Of a stretch of 38,260 bases of DNA, positions 1 through 6,388 are shown piece by piece. Position 1 is the first letter of the stretch. Each line of letters starts with the position of its first letter. Position numbers and translations under genes: made by a program. Origin of the DNA: Acidobacteriota bacterium (GTDB lineage: Bacteria; Acidobacteriota; Terriglobia; Terriglobales; Acidobacteriaceae); NCBI GenBank assembly GCA_013290025.1, contig JABCYV010000013.1:1-38260 (forward strand). The letters are read 5' to 3'. The notes under the pieces were generated by a model, which was not told the origin of the DNA, did no database searches, and was given only the letters and a program-made list of their open reading frames with translations.

Positions 1-110
1 TCGTCACGCCTTGGATCTCGTGGAGCGGCATTACTCCTGATGGCGCGCCATTGCTCATGCGCGACATCGGGACTCAGGAAGTTTACGCTCTCGACTTTGA
101 AGCCCCCTGA
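1..110 (+). CDS. C-terminal fragment of a beta-propeller (WD40/TolB-like) protein, partial
   Basis: Reading from base 3, an open frame runs off the left edge and ends at TGA 108-110. The visible 35 residues end in LLMRDIGTQEVYALDFEAP. From memory, this kind of ending (a W..DG.PLL.RD.GTQE.YAL tail) is common in large acidobacterial propeller proteins that carry an N-terminal winged-helix or kinase domain. Only the last blade is visible, so the N-terminal domain and role cannot be judged. The next gene is on the opposite strand. Confidence 0.6.
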   Translation, partial: VTPWISWSGITPDGAPLLMRDIGTQEVYALDFEAP

Positions 111-414
111 AACATGTCTTCTACCCCGCACTGCGTAAAAGCCCTGGCATGCCGTGAGCAGCACATTCGCGATAGCATCTCAAAGGCGAGACGAGTTTAG
201 CCAGTACATGGCGTCGACCTGAAGTAATGCCCTCAAGCTTTTTGCCTTGCGTCGGTTTGGAGCCACTCGACTGCTGAGGGCGCCTTTTTCGCTCCGGTAC
301 GCGACCCGTGTTTCCGCCTGACTGTTGTTATCAGATGGCGATAGCGCTCGTTGAGAATTGGGCCGATTCGGGTCGATAAGTGAAATCGGGATGTTACGTC
401 AACTATCAAAGGCC
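111..414. other. Intergenic stretch without a recognisable gene
   Basis: No frame here has coding character or a good ribosome site. The only structure seen is a possible terminator, GCCCTCA at 229-235 pairing with TGAGGGC at 275-281 and followed by GCCTTTTTC. It could end the upstream propeller gene. The roughly 40-base loop makes it a weak candidate. Confidence 0.4.
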
Positions 415-765
415 CTATTGCAGAAGTTTAGCCGCTCGGATGCTGTCGAGAGCATCCTCCGCGAATGGAGCAAGAGCGGGATCGCTTGCGGAGCGTTGAA
501 TTTGGGGTAATACAGTCTCTAGGTCGAGGCGACCTCGAAAGAGGGCGATTTCTCCCAGAGCAATCAAGGCAGTCGAACGTACCAACAGCGACTCATGGTT
601 CAGCATCTTCAGGCATTGTTCTTGTGACCAACGCCAGTCTGCCTCATGCTGCGCGGCACTGTACAGAGCGTTGCAAATCACGTTGGTATCGCTACTGTTG
701 AACGCAGCCTCCAACTCTTCGCGTTCGCGCTGTTGAATCTCAACGTACTTCGGCTTCTCGGACAC
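415..765 (-). CDS. Small HEAT-repeat-like protein
   Basis: The protein has about 116 residues, mostly helical. A segment reading SLLVRSTALIALGEIALFRG looks like a HEAT/armadillo helix pair, as in small immunity-like or scaffold HEAT proteins. I place the start at GTG 765 because a GAGG lies 8 bases before it; an ATG further upstream at 789 has no ribosome site. The N-terminus is rich in Glu and Arg (REREELEAAF). Being small, orphan and helical with a HEAT signature, it could be an immunity-type or adaptor protein, but there is no toxin neighbour to support that. Confidence 0.55.
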   Translation of the reverse strand: MSEKPKYVEIQQREREELEAAFNSSDTNVICNALYSAAQHEADWRWSQEQCLKMLNHESLLVRSTALIALGEIALFRGRLDLETVLPQIQRSASDPALAPFAEDALDSIRAAKLLQ

Positions 766-880
766 CCGCGTTCCCTCGCAGTGCGTCATTCTAGCGGATA
801 GTTGACGAAATCAGGCGTTTACACCAACTACCCGGATTGCCATTTGTGAGATAGCTTCCGTCTCTCAGGATCGGGTGTCG

Positions 881-908
881 GCCGCCGGAAGCCTGAGTCT
901 CCGGCGGC
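881..908. repeat. Perfect 8-bp inverted repeat (hairpin)
   Basis: GCCGCCGG (881-888) and CCGGCGGC (901-908) flank a 12-base loop in the divergent gap between the HEAT-like gene and the zinc-ribbon gene. No T-run follows on either strand, so it does not look like a plain terminator. It could be an operator or a leader hairpin of either gene. Confidence 0.45.
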
Positions 909-970
909 TCAGCGGTGATCTGGGCCTCTATTAGATCGCTTCGGGTGCGCGCGTGACCCCGCAACTCTGC

Positions 971-976
971 TAGAAT
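971..976 (+). promoter_or_regulatory. Candidate -10 box for a leaderless transcript
   Basis: TAGAAT ends 5 bases before the ATG at 982 and no Shine-Dalgarno is present. If the box is used, transcription would start at or next to the A of the ATG. The same TAGAAT-N5-ATG arrangement precedes the merR gene at 3754-3764. No convincing -35 box was found. Confidence 0.35.
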
Positions 977-981
977 TTTGT

Positions 982-1344
982 ATGACTTACTTCATCAACT
1001 GCGACCGATGTGGCTCCGAAGTTAGGGTTTCGCCGCTGGAAACTCAACAGCACAGGGCACAAACCTGCAAGAACTGCGGCGCGGAGCTAGTTTTTGCGAA
1101 TTCTGAATTGAAAGAGCTGCGATTGGCGATTGTGATTCGCTGCCCTAACGTCGGCTGCCCCGCGCATGGAAAGATGCAGTGGGTTCCACTGACGCGCACT
1201 TTCCTTAAGCAAACGTTTGAGCCGGGTGGCGACGACAGGGTCATGTGCCCACACTGCCGAGAGCTATTCAAGTTTTCTCCCTTGGAGAAGCAGAATATTC
1301 GCAAGATGCTCGAAGAAGAAGCTGGCCAAGAAGCGACTCTCTGA
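982..1344 (+). CDS. Zinc-ribbon protein, function unknown
   Basis: The 120-residue protein shows cysteine pairs of zinc-knuckle type: CDRC near residues 8-11, CKNC near 30-33, CPNVGC near 53-58 and CPHC near 89-92. This suggests two zinc ribbons. There is no catalytic signature and no membrane segment, and the C-terminus is a charged helix (LEKQNIRKMLEEEAGQEA). It is probably a nucleic-acid- or protein-binding small protein. It stands alone on the plus strand and is convergent with the next gene, 5 bases apart. I do not recognise a named family. Confidence 0.6.
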   Translation: MTYFINCDRCGSEVRVSPLETQQHRAQTCKNCGAELVFANSELKELRLAIVIRCPNVGCPAHGKMQWVPLTRTFLKQTFEPGGDDRVMCPHCRELFKFSPLEKQNIRKMLEEEAGQEATL

Positions 1345-1349
1345 GCGAA

Positions 1350-1967
1350 CTACGGCGCTTTCCAAATTACATTCTTGTCCTTGTCAAACAGAACAAGAGA
1401 AGCTGCGGATGTCTTGTGTTTTTCTCCGGTTCTTGGCGTAACCAAGTCAGTCGCTCCGAGAGTTGCGGCAAATCCTTCGGCATCGTCAACTTGCATTCGG
1501 CTTGCGGTTACGTTGTCGAGCGCCATTACTTCGCCACCTTTCAGCCGTGTTTGGAGGTGCCCTTGTTCATCCTGCAACATTAGAGTGGCACCGAGACCCA
1601 ATGAGTCAGTCTCCGTAAAGTAACCTCGGGCGCGCCCCTGTTCGTCATACAAGCTCAATCCGGAAAATCCCCACGTATTCCCTCCGTCCAGCATGACTCG
1701 TTTCTTTCCCTTCTCATCAAACAACACCAGTTGGGCAACAGCAGGAACGCCAGGTGCCGCACCCGTCAGGATGTTCATCGACAATCTCGCGCGTACATTG
1801 CCGCCGTTATCCTTCAGAATAAATTCGTCCGCCTCGACCGTCTTCTTCTTCTGTGAGGCTTGCCCCATAACCAGCAGCGACACAGCGACAACCAGCGCCA
1901 CAGTTCCAAGTTGTTTGAGCCGGTGATTCTCTTTCTCCAGCTTCAGGAGTCTGTCTTCGTAGTTCAT
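1350..1967 (-). CDS. Membrane-anchored protein with repeated L.LFDE.GK.R motifs
   Basis: The 205-residue protein begins with a short coiled segment (residues 1-18, EDRLLKLEKENHRLKQL). One transmembrane helix follows (about 19-37), then a periplasmic or extracytoplasmic domain. That domain repeats a beta unit of about 30 residues: EFILKDNGGNVRARLSM, QLVLFDEKGKKRVML, SLYDEQGRARGYF, MLQDEQGHLQTRL and SLVLFDKDKNVIW. Such D-x-x-G-x-x-R-x-x-L repeats suggest a right-handed beta-solenoid-like fold. A good ribosome site (GGAGGTGTC before ATG) supports the start. Proteins like this occur in Acidobacteriota; the function is unknown. Confidence 0.65.
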   Translation of the reverse strand: MNYEDRLLKLEKENHRLKQLGTVALVVAVSLLVMGQASQKKKTVEADEFILKDNGGNVRARLSMNILTGAAPGVPAVAQLVLFDEKGKKRVMLDGGNTWGFSGLSLYDEQGRARGYFTETDSLGLGATLMLQDEQGHLQTRLKGGEVMALDNVTASRMQVDDAEGFAATLGATDLVTPRTGEKHKTSAASLVLFDKDKNVIWKAP

Positions 1968-2381
1968 GACACCTCCGCGCGGTCCTTCCGCTGCCCCCGA
2001 GTTTATCAGGGCGCGCCGTCCACACTGCGGTCCACGTTTGCGGTGTGAGTGTGTGGGGTGATCGGGCAGGAGGACAGGACTCTAAAAGTACACGTCGGGT
2101 TTTTCCATTATTGACCGCAAGGCTTTCAGAAAAAATTGACACGGTAGAGGTCTGTGCTAGGCGTTGTCCCTGCTTCCGCCGGGGCCGCTCACCTGCCAAT
2201 CCACCTGCTGTTGTCATCGTCTTCCTAGTACCAAGACTGCTTTTTATGCCGTCCGTTGCCCTGTATCTACTTGAAGGTACGTTTCAGCGCGGATTCGATT
2301 CCTTCCGCGCTCACCATCTTTTCAAGCACTTGGCGGCTTCGATCAATCCGCTTCCCACCGATTGTGTCCATTTTGTGTCCA
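1968..2381. other. Gene-free junction region
   Basis: No convincing coding frame is present. The stretch holds a tRNA-3'-end-like hairpin (2287-2316, listed separately). On the minus strand, a short frame across about 2272-2395 gives a peptide ending in VLEKMVSAEGIESALKRTFK. This is the kind of peptide obtained when the antisense of a tRNA T-arm is translated. It points to an old integration or recombination junction rather than to a gene. Confidence 0.4.
2287..2316 (+). other. tRNA 3'-end-like hairpin, possible attachment-site remnant
   Basis: GCGCGGA (2287-2293) and TCCGCGC (2304-2310) form a perfect 7-bp stem around TTCGATTCCT, followed by TCACCA. TTCGATT plus a CCA end resembles the T-arm and acceptor end of a tRNA. 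No matching 5' half (acceptor, D-arm) lies in the 90 bases upstream, so it is not a complete tRNA. Integrative elements often leave such 3' halves behind, but no integrase gene is present here. Confidence 0.3.
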
Positions 2382-2558
2382 CTATTGCACTCGCTGACGA
2401 GCAACGTGGGCAATTTCGTCGATGTCCTGATGCCGATACTTCATAGGGCGCGCCCGCGGCAGATCGACGGACCACACATCATGAAGCGGCACACCGGCAA
2501 GAAAGTCGTGAACCCGCAGCGGCACCCGTTCGAACTCTTGTGTCGAGATCTGGGGCAT
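2382..2558 (-). pseudogene. Short chimeric ORF: N-terminus of a conserved family joined to foreign tail
   Basis: A 58-codon frame starts at ATG 2558 behind a strong AGGAGG. Its first 38 or so residues (VPLRVHDFLAGVPLHDVW and VDLPRAR) look like the start of a family of roughly 200-residue actinobacterial and acidobacterial proteins, perhaps DUF2867-like; the family name is from memory and uncertain. After a GGGCGCGCCC palindrome at 2446-2455 the sequence changes character (MKYRHQDIDEIAHVARQRVQ) and stops. I infer that the 5' end of a longer gene was fused to unrelated DNA by deletion or insertion. A short functional protein cannot be excluded, because the ribosome site is intact. Confidence 0.45.
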
Positions 2559-2680
2559 TGGGCCTCCTTCGTCGCATTGCTCTTGCTGTTTTTTGGTTTC
2601 TCCAAATCACGGGACGAACGGAAGCAGTGGATGAATCCAGCACTACTTCGCGGAATGTCGACAACTCGTCCAGAATGCTG

Positions 2681-3013
2681 CTAGGTAGATGCCTCAGGCT
2701 TGCATAGAAGGTTTCGCAAGAACTCCTTCGCACCGGCAGGCCCAATCACCCGAACAATCACTGGCCCCATGTTGGAGTGGGCAGTCATCTCAAATGTCAA
2801 GAAGGGGCAACATTCGCGCTCTGCCACAATCAATTCGGCTATAAGCCCAATCCACTTGCCATCGCCCGGAAGGCGAAAGGCATAACCTTCCTGAAGCTCT
2901 TCTGTTTCAATGATTGCAGACCGGAATTGGGCGAGAAGCGTTGCTTCGCGATCGCGCAATTCTACAGTCGTCAGAGAGCAAACTATCGGCGTGTTATCGA
3001 AACGATCTTTCAT
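2681..3013 (-). CDS. Small Cys-Cys protein (ERECCPFL motif family)
   Basis: The 110-residue soluble protein has the motif ERECCPFLTF near residues 66-75 and a C-terminal GPAGAKEFL segment. Both recur in a family of small proteins often found near MerR-type metal or redox regulators (family recall, no named domain). The adjacent cysteines suggest metal or thiol chemistry. Its ATG overlaps the stop of the DinB gene (ATGA), so the two are translationally coupled. Both lie downstream of the SoxR-like operator at 3664-3694. This makes the pair the likely target of the divergent MerR protein. Confidence 0.7.
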   Translation of the reverse strand: MKDRFDNTPIVCSLTTVELRDREATLLAQFRSAIIETEELQEGYAFRLPGDGKWIGLIAELIVAERECCPFLTFEMTAHSNMGPVIVRVIGPAGAKEFLRNLLCKPEAST

Positions 3014-3609
3014 GGCCGGCTCGCGGGGGGTACGACCCCATTCATCCGGAGGTATTCGACAATCTGTCCATAATGATCACAAGCATGCATCAACGCCTCC
3101 ACAACCAGGGCTGAGCGAGTCACTTCGCCCCTTTTTAGGGGCGAGATTGGCGAGGGATTCACCGAACCGTTCGTCTGTCCGATAGCTTCGCTGGCTTTGG
3201 ACAAATGCGCGAATGAGTCATTCAGGTAGTTGAGTATTTCGGCTTTGGTTCTTACCGCTTCAGGCCCGACCTCGTCGCCCGCGTCGGCCGGCGGTTCCTC
3301 TCCCAAGGCTGCAGCGGCCAGAATGTGGTTGGTCGCGGACAGGTGTTTAACCATTTGACCAAACGTACGCACACCCTTGAATTCCCCATCCGTCGGCGCA
3401 AACCCGAACTTGTCGGCGGGCATGGCATCCACAGCGGGTATGATCAGTTTCTCAGCGAGATTCAACAGTAATTGGAGTGCGCGCTTTTCCCGCTGTGCAT
3501 CGAGGGGCGCGGCGTCCTTTGTCTCGACGGCCTGGTGGCCGGCCTGCGCCAAAAGGTTGCCTGCAGCTAACCCCACTACGAGTACCGTTACCCATTTCAT
3601 TTTCTGCAC
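3010..3609 (-). CDS. Exported DinB-family protein
   Basis: The 199-residue protein starts with a signal peptide (VTVLVVGLAAGNLLAQAG). A four-helix DinB fold follows, with metal-binding histidines in HLSATNH and in HACDHYGQ, the usual spacing of the family. DinB proteins bind a divalent metal and resemble thiol-dependent transferases. This secreted subtype is common in Acidobacteriota. The start is GTG 3609, chosen for GGAG 9 bases upstream; an ATG at 3600 is the alternative. It is the first gene of a two-gene operon with the Cys-Cys protein. The upstream region holds a MerR-class promoter with a 19-bp spacer. Confidence 0.8.
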   Translation of the reverse strand: MQKMKWVTVLVVGLAAGNLLAQAGHQAVETKDAAPLDAQREKRALQLLLNLAEKLIIPAVDAMPADKFGFAPTDGEFKGVRTFGQMVKHLSATNHILAAAALGEEPPADAGDEVGPEAVRTKAEILNYLNDSFAHLSKASEAIGQTNGSVNPSPISPLKRGEVTRSALVVEALMHACDHYGQIVEYLRMNGVVPPASRP

Positions 3610-3663
3610 GAGTCACTTCTCCTTCTGAGGGCAAGATCTGAGGTACTCTGTCCCCTGTTCGTC

Positions 3664-3694
3664 ACGTTACAACTTAAAGCGGACTTTAAGGCAA
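3664..3694 (-). promoter_or_regulatory. SoxR/MerR-type promoter with 18-bp dyad in a 19-bp spacer
   Basis: On the minus strand, TTGCCT (3694-3689, -35) and TAACGT (3669-3664, -10) are separated by 19 bases. The overlapping dyad CTTAAAG-CGGA-CTTTAAG (3673-3690) is perfect and has the 7-4-7 layout of the E. coli SoxR site (CCTCAAG-TTAA-CTTGAGG). An over-long spacer with a dyad inside it is the hallmark of promoters that MerR proteins activate by DNA distortion. The transcript would start about 45 bases before the DinB GTG. The merR gene is divergent, 75 bases from the dyad. Confidence 0.7.
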
Positions 3695-3764
3695 GAAGTA
3701 TTTTTAGAATCTGGCAGTAGGAGACGATTCCGGGCGAGCGGGAACGTGAGGATTAGAATGACGC

Positions 3765-4259
3765 ATGGCTCAACTAACCATTTCCCAGGTCGCACGGCAG
3801 ATTCGACTTCGGCCCTCGGCGATTCGCTATTACGAGCGGATTAGCCTGCTTCCACCGGCAGAACGCGTAAGTGGGCAGAGGCGTTATGATCCCACGGTGC
3901 TTTACCGCTTGGCCATCATTCAGCGTGCGCGTCAACTCGGCTTTACATTGAGTGAAATCCGACATCTGTTCTTTGGTTTTCGCGATATCACTCATGCTTC
4001 GGAACGCTGGCGAACGCTCTCCCAAAGAAAGCTTGCGGAGTTGGATCATCTGATGGATGGAATAAAAGCCGTGCGAGGCGTGCTCAAAAACCTGATGACG
4101 AAGTGCCGATGCGACACCCTGGATCAATGTGGCAAGGGCATATTTCAGAGCATGAACAGAGATGTCGTAGCCAGGAGCCTCCCTCCAAGTCATCGACATC
4201 GGGAAAAATATGCGATGAGTTTGCGAACCGGCTCTGGGCCGAAGTCATCGCGTGAATGA
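3765..4259 (+). CDS. MerR-family transcriptional regulator with CxC-x5-C sensor motif
   Basis: The 164-residue protein has a MerR winged helix at residues 4-72 (ISQVARQIRLRPSAIRYYE, LGFTLSEIRHL). A coiled dimerisation helix follows, and then a sensor end with cysteines C114, C116 and C122 (CRCDTLDQC). The cysteine layout differs from the SoxR CxGCxxC cluster and from MerR. It matches a common group of MerR proteins of unknown inducer; metal, redox or thiol sensing is inferred. The last 35 residues look unstructured. The start lies 5 bases after a TAGAAT box and lacks a clear ribosome site, so it may be leaderless. The divergent DinB operon is the expected target. Confidence 0.85.
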   Translation: MAQLTISQVARQIRLRPSAIRYYERISLLPPAERVSGQRRYDPTVLYRLAIIQRARQLGFTLSEIRHLFFGFRDITHASERWRTLSQRKLAELDHLMDGIKAVRGVLKNLMTKCRCDTLDQCGKGIFQSMNRDVVARSLPPSHRHREKYAMSLRTGSGPKSSRE

Positions 4260-5125
4260 TCGGCCACGAGCCGGCTTGAGGTGCGCTCGAATATCGTGAT
4301 GGCGAAGCCATGACATGGTAAAAGGCAAAGCGTCTTCGTCGCGCCTTTGGGCACGAGGTCGAGGTGTTGGTAGGCGCGGTTCAGCGCCTGCCGGTTCCCA
4401 GGTCGTCCGAATGGGCCTGCCTTCAGGCGAGACCACTGGGAGGTGGGACGTCCATTGGTACGCACCGTGTCGATAATGTCCCCTTGCGGCCAGCCAGGCG
4501 GCGAGTCCTCCCACGTCTCCTGCCGCCCGTAGACGGTCAAGTCGAGCAACCGATAGTTGTTATCCATCGCCTCGACGCCACGAATTGTGGTCCAGTAAGT
4601 CTCGAAGACATTGGATCCTTGTCGCAGGTAGCAAACGATGTGCATCATGCCCACCCGGCGTCCAACCAAGAGGGTATCGAGCGAGTCCTGGGCCGAGTAC
4701 CAAGGCATCTCCCAGCCCATGAAGTCGTGGTACCGGGCGCTCTCTTCGTACGGGCCTTGGCAAAACGTGGCGTAGGTGACGTCGCGAGAATGAATATAGG
4801 ACAGCTCGTGAACCTGCGATGTAACCCAGGTGCAGCCCTCGCACTGCTCCGGCGCAGGTTTCCCAGTATTCCACATGAAGTAGTAGGCGATGAGTATACG
4901 GCGTCCCTCAAACGCGTCGAGAAGGGTCACCGGGCCGTGAGGACCAACCAGCTTGATTGTCGGGTCCACCTCGACCATGGACAGCCGCCGGCGCGCGGCT
5001 GCGATCGCATCACCCTCGTGCGTGTGAGCCTTCTCTCGAACCCGTAATACGTCCAGTTCGGCCTGGAATGTCGCTCGATCGACTATCTTGGGAGCTCCAA
5101 GTTCATCTCTCATCAAATCTGTCAT
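4190..5125 (-). CDS. DUF899 thioredoxin-like protein, C-terminus extended by a frameshift
   Basis: Start ATG 5125 follows a GGAG 6 bases upstream. The 311-residue product matches the DUF899 family: REKAHTHEGDAIAAARRRL, a CEGC pair (EQCEGCTWVTSQVHEL), GWEMPWYS and QETWEDSPPGWPQ. These are thioredoxin-fold proteins of unknown substrate. After PTSQWSRLKAG the family normally ends soon. Dropping one base of the GGG at 4413-4415 gives KAGHSDDLGTGRR and a TGA at 4381-4383, a family-like ending. The actual frame instead adds about 65 residues of non-family sequence and overlaps the merR 3' end. I read this as a single-base insertion, either mutation or assembly error. About 247 residues would be native. 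Confidence 0.8.
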   Translation of the reverse strand: MTDLMRDELGAPKIVDRATFQAELDVLRVREKAHTHEGDAIAAARRRLSMVEVDPTIKLVGPHGPVTLLDAFEGRRILIAYYFMWNTGKPAPEQCEGCTWVTSQVHELSYIHSRDVTYATFCQGPYEESARYHDFMGWEMPWYSAQDSLDTLLVGRRVGMMHIVCYLRQGSNVFETYWTTIRGVEAMDNNYRLLDLTVYGRQETWEDSPPGWPQGDIIDTVRTNGRPTSQWSRLKAGPFGRPGNRQALNRAYQHLDLVPKGATKTLCLLPCHGFAITIFERTSSRLVADHSRDDFGPEPVRKLIAYFSRCR

Positions 5126-5218
5126 CGTTTTCTCCGTTAGCGCCTGGTGCTCTGTTGATTCGCCCGTCCTAAACATGTCCGCGTGTCTACCCCTTAAGCC
5201 CGCAACCGGCTCTAAAAT

Positions 5219-5542
5219 TCAATCTCCGGGTATATCCCGCCTTGTGGTAGGAGTCCATTTCGCCTCCCAACCAATAGGGCCAAAATTGCCGACGACGCTA
5301 TCTCCGACCTTGAACTCGTCGACGTTCTCACCCACCGATATCACTTCGCCGGCACCATCAGTCATGGGAACGCGGCCCTCGCCACACGGAATCTTCCCCA
5401 GCACCACCATATCGTCATGGAAGTTCAATGAGCTGGCCCGGATCCTGACCAGCAATTCATCCGGCCGGGGATCGGGATGATCTTCCTCGACGAGTTTGAG
5501 ATTTCTCAAGCCTCCCGGTGCTCTCAATCTAACCAGCCTCAC
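5219..5542 (-). pseudogene. N-terminal fragment of a zinc-type/quinone alcohol dehydrogenase (MDR)
   Basis: The 107-residue frame starts at GTG 5542 behind AAAGGAG. It carries the GroES-like N-terminal half of medium-chain dehydrogenases: LLVRIRASSLNFHDDMVV, VPMTDGAGEVISVGE and FKVGDSVVGNF. It stops at RRDIPGD, where full-length members (about 340 residues) would continue into the Rossmann domain. No coenzyme-binding part follows in any frame before the DUF899 start at 5125. The gene is therefore truncated, probably by a deletion that brought the DUF899 leader next to it. Confidence 0.8.
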
Positions 5543-5782
5543 GAATATCTCCTTTCAATCTTCATCCTGGCGGAGCGGAGAGCAACAAGATTGTCCTGAA
5601 TCGGAACGGGCGGGTTATCCAACGTCAGGCTCCCGCTTGATCAAACGATTGCACCCTGCCTGCTAGCGCGAGCGCATCGAGGGTCGGCCTCTCCGTTAGC
5701 ACCTGGGGCGCTGTTTTCATTTTCCTGAGGACGCGCTCGACCTCACTGTCTCCAGTCATTGCGGTTCAACATGTACGTCCAA

Positions 5783-6186
5783 TTATTCGCGGGGCGCAAC
5801 TTTGTCGGTATCGTATAGCACCATGACGGCAAACTTCCAACCGTCATTTCCTTTGTGCAGCAAGTAGGTAATGCCCACCCGCTCCAACTCTTGACCATCG
5901 CCTTGTACCGTATGGCCACTCCGACCGCCAATGCCGATGTGGCACTAAGAAGTTTGAACTGTTGTAGGCTCAAGTCACTCCGACGATATTTCCGTTGCCG
6001 AAGGTCTTCCATGACCGGGCCGAAGATGGGAACCACCGCGGCCGGAGTAGGGATCGCGATCACCCCTAACGGTCTAATGAGCAGCGCTGGCTGGTGAAAG
6101 TAGGGCAGGATGGATTGGACATCAATTGTACTGAATGCGTTGTAGTAATCGGAAAGGACCTGTTTTACAGCTTCTTCGTTATTCAT
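5783..6186 (-). pseudogene. NTF2/SnoaL-like protein, frameshifted
   Basis: From ATG 6186 the frame reads MNNEEAVKQVLSDYYNAFST and SILPYFHQPALLI, typical of NTF2-like (SnoaL/DUF4440-type) proteins. Near 5899-5902 the frame changes. With one base restored it continues DGQELERVGITYLLHKGN and DGWKFAVMVLYDTD to a TAA at 5783-5785, the expected family C-terminus. As sequenced, the frame instead runs into non-family residues to 5743. One base is missing. The repaired product of about 134 residues would form the cone-shaped alpha+beta fold. Whether the gene is dead or the base was lost in assembly cannot be told from the sequence. Confidence 0.75.
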
Positions 6187-6219
6187 AAAGGTGACAAATC
6201 GAATTTCGCAAGACATCCG

Positions 6220-6236
6220 ATGACATTGGATGTCAT
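6220..6236. promoter_or_regulatory. 17-bp perfect dyad upstream of the NTF2-like gene
   Basis: ATGACAT-TGG-ATGTCAT lies 34 bases before the ATG at 6186. An overlapping dyad GACATCC-N9-GGATGTC spans 6212-6234. The symmetry suggests an operator for a dimeric regulator such as HxlR, MarR or TetR. No matching copy was noticed elsewhere in the window. Confidence 0.4.
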
Positions 6237-6305
6237 ATGCTTCGTCGTCTTCCTTTCCGCACGCTGGTGAGATCTCAGTCCGCCAAGATCCCCAACCGTC
6301 TATGC

Positions 6306-6383
6306 TCAGCGCTCCGTGCGGAAGCACTCGCGCAGTTCCTGTGTGACAACGGCCGGCTGCTGGAAGGCGGCGAAGTGGTCGCC
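6306..6383 (-). pseudogene. C-terminal remnant of an epoxide hydrolase (alpha/beta hydrolase)
   Basis: A 25-codon open stretch reads GDHFAAFQQPAVVTQELREC and ends FRTER-stop. This is the expected end of epoxide-hydrolase-like alpha/beta hydrolases, whose catalytic His lies in a G-H-F-A-A segment. The frame enters from inside the DUF899 stop region (6389), so nothing upstream belongs to the hydrolase. It is a fusion scar: the DUF899 coding end replaced the rest of the hydrolase gene. Confidence 0.65.
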
Positions 6384-6388
6384 CCTCG

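Noticed and set aside
2200-2316. Complete tRNA gene
   Set aside because: Only a T-arm/CCA-like 3' end is present; no matching acceptor 5' strand, D-arm or anticodon arm could be placed.
4364-5047. 227-codon plus-strand frame across the DUF899 gene
   Set aside because: It is a shadow of the minus-strand DUF899 gene, whose motifs are unmistakable.
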